Below are positions 15,668 to 20,630 of a stretch of DNA of 20,630 bases, one piece after another. This DNA is from an uncultured Collinsella sp. GTDB taxonomy: Bacteria > Actinomycetota > Coriobacteriia > Coriobacteriales > Coriobacteriaceae. Below the pieces are notes generated by a model. The model saw only the letters and a program-made list of their open reading frames with translations. It was not told where the DNA came from and did no database searches. The DNA lies in the NCBI GenBank assembly GCA_900550785.1, contig URTL01000018.1:1-20630 (forward strand), in the 5' to 3' direction. The translations under genes and the position numbers were made by a program. Position 1 is the first letter of the stretch. Every line of letters starts with the position of its first letter.

Positions 15668-17263
15668 TTAGGAACGGACAACCTTGTCGACGTTCTGGAG
15701 CTGCAGCTCCTCGCCGTCCTGGCCCTCGATCACCACATTTTGCAGGTCGAGCACCTTGACGTTTTGCGCAATGATGCCCTGACGCACCATGGGCTCAACG
15801 CCGCAGGCCATGGCCGGAACAAAGGGCTCAGCATCGTCGGCAAAGGTCACGTGGACATCCCGGAACGTCAGGCGCGTTACTTTGCTCTCGGGCAGGCCCG
15901 TGATGTAGGCAGCGGCCGCGTGGCAGTTAGTGGCCTCGATATCGCAAAACGTCGTGGCACCAAAGCCGGGCGTGCGGTCGTCGACGGGCAGTGCCTCGCG
16001 AGACTGCACGTAGTCGGTCTTGCCGTCCTTGTCGCAGAAGTAGAAGGAGTTGACCACGAAGGGCGTGAGCACCTCGTCCATGCGAATGTGCTCAAAGGTA
16101 ATGCCCTCGTTGACGGCATCCTTGCCGCGCCCGCGGCGGGTCTTGACGCGCAGGCCGCGGTCGGTGCGCTCAAAGAGGCACTTGCTCACGGTAAGGTCCT
16201 TGATGCCGCCGGCAGCCTCGGATCCCAGCACCACGGCACCATGGCCGTCGTGCATGTAGCAGTGAGAAATCAGCACGTCGTGCGTGGCGGGACGAAGCTC
16301 AGGCTCAATGCCCAGCTTGCCGCTCTTGATGGCGATGCAGTCGTCGCCCACCGAGAACTGACAACCAAGGATGCGAACAAAACCGCAGCTCTCGGGATCG
16401 AAGCCATCGGTGTTGTGGGAGTTCTTGGGGCCCTCGATGGACAGGCAGAGCGCATCGATGTGCTCGCACAGGATGGGGTGGATGTTCCACGCCGGGCTGT
16501 TGCGGACGGTGAAGCCGGCCAAGCTCACGTTCTCACACTCGGATAGGAAGATCATACGCGGGCGGGCGACCTCGCGGCCCTCCTCCGGGCGAAAGATGTT
16601 CTTAAAGTCCTTGTTCCACCAGTTGTCCTCGGCAAAATCAGTCTGACCGTCGATCGCGCCGCGACCATAGATGCACACGTCGTGCACGCTCAGACCCGTA
16701 AAGGTAGAGCAGTAGGTCGAGAAGCTCTCGCCCTCCCAGCGGCCCAGGGGCAGCGTATCGGTGCCGGCATACCCGGCACCCTCGTTGCCCGTGACCGTGC
16801 CCGGAATGTAGGCAAGCGAGGCACGATCGTGGCGGGCCAGCAGCACCGCTCCCTCGGCGAGCTCGATGTTGATATTGCTCTTAAGAAAGAGAGACTTGAT
16901 GCGATAACTACCGGCGGGGATCAGCACGCGGCCACCCTTGGGGCAGGCCATGATGGCAGCCTGGATGTTGGTGGTGTCATCATGCTCGGCATCGCCCTTG
17001 GCGCCACAGTCGCGAACGTTGATGGTAAAGGGCTCAGCCGGCGTGGTGACACCTACGCTCAGCTCACGCTCGCCACAAACAAAACGAACCAGGTTGCGCT
17101 TGCCGGGGGTCAGGCCGTCGACATAGGTCTCGACCGTATTCGTGGTACCGGCGGGCTCGTCGTTGACAAAGATCTCCCACGTATCGGCGCAGGTAAAGAA
17201 ACCGCCGTCGTCAAGCTCGATAACCGCCGCGCGCGCGTTGCGCCAGATAACGTTCGTCTCCAT
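15668..17263 (-). CDS. GH28 family galacturonidase/polygalacturonase, intracellular
   Basis: GH28 enzymes hydrolyse alpha-galacturonosyl bonds of pectin. The 531-residue protein has a small N-terminal beta domain (about 1-80, fibronectin-like) and then a parallel beta helix. All family signatures are present: NTDG (284-287, Asp286), GDD (306-308, Asp307 and Asp308), GHG (340-342, His341) and RVKT (372-375). Without a signal peptide it is likely an exo-acting enzyme that trims imported oligogalacturonides. ATG 17263 is preceded by AGGGAG; an ATG at 17278 has no site. The symporter terminator lies upstream, so this gene probably needs its own promoter; TACAAT at 17298-17303 is a possible -10 but no -35 is evident. 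A weaker relative of the operator (GAACGTTA) occurs in its first codons, 17246-17258. Confidence 0.93.
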   Translation of the reverse strand: METNVIWRNARAAVIELDDGGFFTCADTWEIFVNDEPAGTTNTVETYVDGLTPGKRNLVRFVCGERELSVGVTTPAEPFTINVRDCGAKGDAEHDDTTNIQAAIMACPKGGRVLIPAGSYRIKSLFLKSNINIELAEGAVLLARHDRASLAYIPGTVTGNEGAGYAGTDTLPLGRWEGESFSTYCSTFTGLSVHDVCIYGRGAIDGQTDFAEDNWWNKDFKNIFRPEEGREVARPRMIFLSECENVSLAGFTVRNSPAWNIHPILCEHIDALCLSIEGPKNSHNTDGFDPESCGFVRILGCQFSVGDDCIAIKSGKLGIEPELRPATHDVLISHCYMHDGHGAVVLGSEAAGGIKDLTVSKCLFERTDRGLRVKTRRGRGKDAVNEGITFEHIRMDEVLTPFVVNSFYFCDKDGKTDYVQSREALPVDDRTPGFGATTFCDIEATNCHAAAAYITGLPESKVTRLTFRDVHVTFADDAEPFVPAMACGVEPMVRQGIIAQNVKVLDLQNVVIEGQDGEELQLQNVDKVVRS

Positions 17264-17311
17264 GGGTTTCTCCCTCAAAAAGATGCTCTAAAGGCAAATT
17301 GTACGCTGTTG

Positions 17312-17355
17312 AAAAAGGGCCGTGCCTGCCGGCGGAGTTCCGGTGGCACGGCCCT
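17312..17355 (-). terminator. Intrinsic terminator of the symporter gene
   Basis: Eleven-base perfect arms (17316-17326 and 17345-17355), extended inward by a CCGG pairing, are followed on the minus strand by five T residues (17312-17316). It lies 24 bp past the symporter stop and should separate that transcript from the GH28 gene. Confidence 0.9.
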
Positions 17356-17378
17356 GTGATTTGGACGATATGTCGGCC

Positions 17379-18938
17379 TTACTCGGCGGGAGTTACGCTA
17401 CCGTCCTGGAAGCCAACGTTGTTGTGGGCAAAGCAGTCCTCGTACTTAAAGCCGGAGAGCTCCTCGCAAAGCGCCTTGACTTCGGGCTTGACGTCGGCCA
17501 TCTTGCCACCCTCCTTGACGCGGCGGATCTCGTCGCAAAGGACGTCGCACTGCTCCTTGTCGATCTTGATGCCGCGGGCAAGGACAGCCGCGAGCAGGAA
17601 GAAGCCGGCGCAGCCGATGAGCATGTAGCCGCAGATGTACAGAGGCACGGTGGCGGGCTGGGTCACGGCGTCGCTGTTGCCGGCGGTCTGAATGAAGCCG
17701 GAGGCAGCAAGGACGATGGCCCATGCGTTAACGGCGATAGCCTGGGCGATCTGCTGACAGAGCTGCTGAGCGGAGCTGTAGATGCCCTCGCGACGACGCA
17801 GGGTGATGAGCTCATCGACGTCGGGGATGTAGTTGAGCAGAACATCGGGCAGGTACTGGAAGCCGACGTAGAAGAACTTCCAGATGGCGAAGATGATGGG
17901 GTAGGCGATCATGGCGATGGCGACCGTGGAGGTGCCATTGATCTGACCAAAGGCGAAGTAGTTGTAGGCGATGATGCACGCAGCGCAACCGACATTTGCG
18001 AGGTACCAAGACTTGTGGAAGCCCTTCTTGGCCATGAGGGCGACCCAGATGGCGGTGCAGACAATAGCGACGACCTTGCCAGGCATCTCCATCACGGACT
18101 CGTAGGACTTAGGAATCTGCAGACAGTAGACGATGAAGAAGGACAGGCAGGCAGACCAGCAGGCAGCAGCGAGCTTCGTGGAGACCTGCGCATACAGGAC
18201 CTTGCGGAAGGACTTGTTGCGGAAGGTAGAGACAACGTCGATGAAGAACTTCTTGATACCCTCGCCGACGCTCTCGATCTTCTCCTGAGCCACCTCCTCG
18301 GGGGTGTGCTCCCACGTGGACAGGTACACGCACAGCAGCGAGATTGCCATGACCGAAGCGTTGACCGTAGCGATGATGAAGTAGCTGAACGGGTTGGTCT
18401 CGCCGAAGGTGCCAAAGCCAAAGCCCACAAGTGCTGCCATCAGGAAGCCGGCGGCGTTACCAAAGAGGTGCTTGTAGCCGGTGAGGTACGTACGCTCCTT
18501 GAAGTCGTCGGTCATCTCGATGGTAAGCGGCGACAGGTTGGCGGTGCAGAACGTATACGCGACGTTGTAGATCAGGTACAGCACAAAGTAGTACGGGAAA
18601 CCGAACGGCGTAGCCACAAAGATGAGCGGCTCGGCGACCATCATCGGGATTGCCAGCAAGATCCAGAAACGGCGGCGGCCAAAGATACGGCCGATCTTGG
18701 TAGCGTAGAAGTTATCGGCCACAAAGCCCATAAGCGGGCACAGAATGGCGTTGAGATAGATGGCGAACGAGCTGATCAGCGCAGCCTCGCCTGCGGACAG
18801 GCCGCACTCCGTGGACAGGAACAGCACCATGTAGCTGTGCGTAAAGGTCAGGGCACCGGAGTTGAGCATGCCGCCCATACCAAAGCCCAAGCGCGTCCAG
18901 AATGTGATCTTGCGCTTTTTACCGATCTTGTTAGTCAT
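17379..18938 (-). CDS. GPH-family sugar:cation symporter (MFS-type), likely for pectin oligo-uronides
   Basis: This 519-residue integral membrane protein has the layout of the glycoside-pentoside-hexuronide:cation symporters (YicJ/MelB group), with about 12 helices, an amphipathic start, the GRIFGRRRFWI loop between the early helices and a hydrophilic C-terminal tail of about 80 residues. The family moves glycosides and hexuronides with H+ or Na+. The surrounding enzymes all act inside the cell, so it is the natural entry route for (unsaturated) galacturonides; the exact ligand is inferred. ATG 18938 was chosen because GAGAGGGAG lies just upstream; the frame is open to 19007, but that opening falls in the leader below the predicted promoter. 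Transcription appears controlled by paired operators at 19017-19070 and ends at the hairpin 17312-17355, so it is monocistronic. Confidence 0.9.
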   Translation of the reverse strand: MTNKIGKKRKITFWTRLGFGMGGMLNSGALTFTHSYMVLFLSTECGLSAGEAALISSFAIYLNAILCPLMGFVADNFYATKIGRIFGRRRFWILLAIPMMVAEPLIFVATPFGFPYYFVLYLIYNVAYTFCTANLSPLTIEMTDDFKERTYLTGYKHLFGNAAGFLMAALVGFGFGTFGETNPFSYFIIATVNASVMAISLLCVYLSTWEHTPEEVAQEKIESVGEGIKKFFIDVVSTFRNKSFRKVLYAQVSTKLAAACWSACLSFFIVYCLQIPKSYESVMEMPGKVVAIVCTAIWVALMAKKGFHKSWYLANVGCAACIIAYNYFAFGQINGTSTVAIAMIAYPIIFAIWKFFYVGFQYLPDVLLNYIPDVDELITLRRREGIYSSAQQLCQQIAQAIAVNAWAIVLAASGFIQTAGNSDAVTQPATVPLYICGYMLIGCAGFFLLAAVLARGIKIDKEQCDVLCDEIRRVKEGGKMADVKPEVKALCEELSGFKYEDCFAHNNVGFQDGSVTPAE

Positions 18939-19016
18939 CGAGCTCCCTCTCTTTTCTCGATTGTCTTGGAACAAGACATTGGAGTCCATACCGACGTCTG
19001 TCTGCATGCCGTTCAG

Positions 19017-19028
19017 GGTGAACGTTTA
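19017..19028 (-). promoter_or_regulatory. Operator of the TGAACGTT type over the symporter transcription start
   Basis: GGTGAACGTTTA has its centre at 19023/19024, 40 bp from the centre of the perfect site at 19058-19069. It covers the start point predicted from the -10 at 19034-19039. Confidence 0.6.
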
Positions 19029-19033
19029 GCTAG

Positions 19034-19062
19034 ATTATGCGCGATTGCTTATGATAGGTGAA
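19034..19062 (-). promoter_or_regulatory. Symporter gene promoter
   Basis: On the minus strand TTCACC (19057-19062) and CATAAT (19034-19039) are separated by exactly 17 bp, a good vegetative promoter. Transcription would begin near 19027, giving a leader of about 90 bases. The -35 is part of the palindromic operator. Confidence 0.7.
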
Positions 19063-19070
19063 CGTTCACT
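19056..19070. promoter_or_regulatory. Perfect palindromic operator over the symporter -35
   Basis: GTGAACGTTCAC (19058-19069) is a perfect 12-bp palindrome with a central CG, the most symmetrical copy of the motif in the window and the best guess for its consensus. It overlaps the -35 hexamer, so binding should block RNA polymerase. Confidence 0.75.
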
Positions 19071-19083
19071 TGTATATTATCCT

Positions 19084-19227
19084 TGAACGGTCGTTTTTTG
19101 CCGTTGAACGGGCATATAGCTCAAAACAATCTCGATTACAGGGGCATTGAGTGGGTTTAGATTTTGAGCAATTAGGTGAACGTTTATTGTTTCGCCCCCC
19201 CGTGCCTCCGAAAAACGCGTTTGAACG
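19084..19227. repeat. Upstream cluster of TGAACG copies in the 367-bp gap 18939-19305
   Basis: Beyond the two promoter operators, TGAACG occurs in the same direction at 19084, 19105, 19177 and 19222. The copy at 19174-19186 (AGGTGAACGTTTA) is the fullest and resembles the promoter sites. The others share only the half-site. Including the promoter pair, six copies of the hexamer lie within about 210 bp, far above chance. No gene is seen in this gap. Confidence 0.5.
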
Positions 19228-19238
19228 AACGGGACAAC

Positions 19239-19272
19239 ATGGCCCCGCCGGGAACACTCCCGACGGGGCCAT
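19239..19272 (-). terminator. Probable terminator after uxaA
   Basis: Arms 19239-19252 and 19259-19272 pair over 14 bases with one mismatch around a six-base loop, very GC-rich, 33 bp past the uxaA stop. The following minus-strand bases (GTTGTCCCGTTCGTTC) are only mildly T-rich, so efficiency is uncertain. Confidence 0.6.
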
Positions 19273-19305
19273 GGTCAATAGCGCCCTATACGGACTTGTT
19301 TGCCA

Positions 19306-20630
19306 CTACAGGCAGACGCCGTCCTTCCAGATACTGATCTCGTGACAGCCACGGCGCTCGGCACTCGTGAGCTTACCGCTCGCCGTCTCCAGCACCAGCT
19401 GGTACAGGTCGCGGGCAGTCTCGTCGAGCGTGCGCTCACCCGTGGCAATCACGCCGGCATTAAAGTCCATCCAGTTGGCCTTGTGGTCGCACAGACGCTG
19501 GTTGGTGAACACCTTGAGCGTAGGCGCCGGCGCACCAAACGGCGTGCCGCGGCCGGTCGAGAACAGGATCACGTGGCAGCCGGCAGCCGTCAGGGCCGTG
19601 GTGGATACCATGTCGTTGCCCGGACCGCACAGCATGTTCAGGCCATGCTTGGTAGCCTGACCGGCATACGGCAGCACGTCGACGATGGGGGCAGAGCCGC
19701 CCTTTTGCACGCAGCCGCAGCTCTTGTCCTCGAGCGTGGTGATGCCGCCATCCTTGTTGCCGGGGCTCGGGTTCTCGTAGACGACCTCGCCATGGCTAAT
19801 AAAGTAATCCTTAAAGCCGTTGAGCATGTCGGAGGCGGCGTTAAACACCTGCTCGTCCTCGCAGCGATCGAGCAGAATGCTCTCGGCGCCAAACATCTCG
19901 GGGACCTCGGTGAGCACCGACGTGCCACCGCGGGCGACGAGCATATCGCTCACGCGACCGATCGTGGGGTTGGCGGTAATGCCCGAAAGACCGTCAGAGC
20001 CACCGCACTTAAGGCCAATGACCAGCTCGGAGGCTGGAATGGGCTCACGCTTGGCCTGCTTGGCCAGGTCGGCCAGCTCAGACAGAATCTTGTGGCCTTC
20101 GACCTGCTCGTCGGCAACATCTTGGCAGGTAAGGAAGCGAACGCGCTCGTGATCGTACTCGCCCAGCTCGTCGAGCACCTGCTGATGCGTGCAGTTCTCG
20201 CAGCCGAGCGACAGGAACAGCACGCCCGCAGCGTTTGCGTGACGCGATAGCGCCACCAGCAGACGGCGTGTCTGGGCGTGGTCGGCGCCGGTCTGGGAGC
20301 AGCCAAAGGGATGCGGGAAGTAGTAAACGCCCTCCAGCGAACCCTCGACCAAATCCTGAGCCTGCTCGCACATGGCGCGCGCGACCTCGTTGACGCAGCC
20401 GACCGTAGGGATAATCCACAGCTCGTTGCGCGTGGCGGCGCGACCGTCGGCGCGACGGAAGCCCATAAAGGTCTCGGGCTCAACCGGCTCAACAACCGGA
20501 TGCGTCGGGTTGTATGCGTACTCGACCTCGCCCGAAAGGTTGGTCTTGACGTTATGCGTGTGCAGCCACTGGCCGGGCTGGATGTCCTCCGTCACGTGGC
20601 CGATAGGAAGACCGTATTTGATAACGTCCT
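19306..20630 (-). CDS. uxaA: Altronate dehydratase UxaA, N-terminus cut by the window edge
   Basis: UxaA removes water from D-altronate to give 2-keto-3-deoxygluconate, the third step of galacturonate breakdown by the isomerase route (UxaC, UxaB, UxaA). About 441 codons are visible, to the stop at 19306. Family blocks include HPFGCSQTGADH, LGCENC, LKCGGSDGLSGITANP, GPGNDMVSTTAL and STGRGTPFGAPAPTLKV, in the order of the UxaA/GarD family. The frame continues through the window end (DVIKYGLPIGHVTEDI belongs to the N-terminal SAF-type domain), so the GTG at 20595 is internal and about 50 residues are missing on the right. The related galactarate dehydratase GarD is the main alternative, but the pectin context favours UxaA. 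No uxaB or uxaC is in view. Confidence 0.9.
   Translation of the reverse strand, partial: DVIKYGLPIGHVTEDIQPGQWLHTHNVKTNLSGEVEYAYNPTHPVVEPVEPETFMGFRRADGRAATRNELWIIPTVGCVNEVARAMCEQAQDLVEGSLEGVYYFPHPFGCSQTGADHAQTRRLLVALSRHANAAGVLFLSLGCENCTHQQVLDELGEYDHERVRFLTCQDVADEQVEGHKILSELADLAKQAKREPIPASELVIGLKCGGSDGLSGITANPTIGRVSDMLVARGGTSVLTEVPEMFGAESILLDRCEDEQVFNAASDMLNGFKDYFISHGEVVYENPSPGNKDGGITTLEDKSCGCVQKGGSAPIVDVLPYAGQATKHGLNMLCGPGNDMVSTTALTAAGCHVILFSTGRGTPFGAPAPTLKVFTNQRLCDHKANWMDFNAGVIATGERTLDETARDLYQLVLETASGKLTSAERRGCHEISIWKDGVCL

Noticed and set aside
17246..17258. GAACGTTA in the first codons of the GH28 gene as another operator
   Set aside because: Flanking bases deviate from the other sites and it lies inside the coding start; too weak to list as an operator, although a downstream repressor site cannot be excluded.
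17322..19061. 579-codon plus-strand open frame opposite the symporter
   Set aside because: Low-complexity Asp/Gly/Val/Leu-rich shadow that runs across a terminator and the operators; the minus frame is a convincing membrane transporter.

Overview
The window looks like DNA of a gut actinobacterium of the Coriobacteriia, most like Collinsella. This is a judgement from GC-rich coding sequence, protein style and gene set, not from a search. Every gene except kdpD and kdpE lies on the minus strand.

Region 1 (1-8181) is a potassium-uptake locus. kdpF, kdpA and a kdpB-like gene run leftward; the sensor kinase kdpD and response regulator kdpE run rightward from a shared 244-bp control region. The left end is abnormal. 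The kdpB reading frame is a good KdpB as far as the conserved hinge motif around residues 517-524. It then continues in frame as the membrane end of a different P-type ATPase (CtpE-like, 10-helix type). kdpC is missing; a GNAT acetyltransferase fragment follows instead. The break falls in the one short motif all P-type ATPases share, which points to a misassembled (chimeric metagenomic) contig, or less likely a true recombination. Bases 1 to about 1030 should be treated as of uncertain origin.

Region 2 (8279-20630) is a pectin-oligosaccharide utilisation locus: a GltD-like flavoprotein, a TIM-barrel sugar isomerase, a GH105 unsaturated rhamnogalacturonyl hydrolase, an SGNH esterase, a fused CE8 pectin methylesterase/alpha-beta-hydrolase, a second small esterase, a GH28 galacturonidase, a GPH-family sugar:cation symporter, and altronate dehydratase UxaA (cut by the window end). 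None of the enzymes has a signal peptide and no pectate lyase is present. The inferred scheme is that oligo-uronides released by other microbes enter through the symporter, are de-esterified and cut in the cytoplasm, and galacturonate is funnelled through UxaA to 2-keto-3-deoxygluconate.

The most interesting regulatory signal is a repeated operator built on TGAACGTT with a central CG, typical of LacI-family sites. It occurs as a pair 41 bp apart before the GH105 gene, one member sitting in a near-perfect 38-bp palindrome, and as a pair 40 bp apart before the symporter gene, with further copies upstream. In both places one site covers the -35 hexamer and the other the likely transcription start, so the two promoters appear to share one regulator, which is not in the window. 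No tRNA, rRNA, CRISPR array or insertion sequence was seen.
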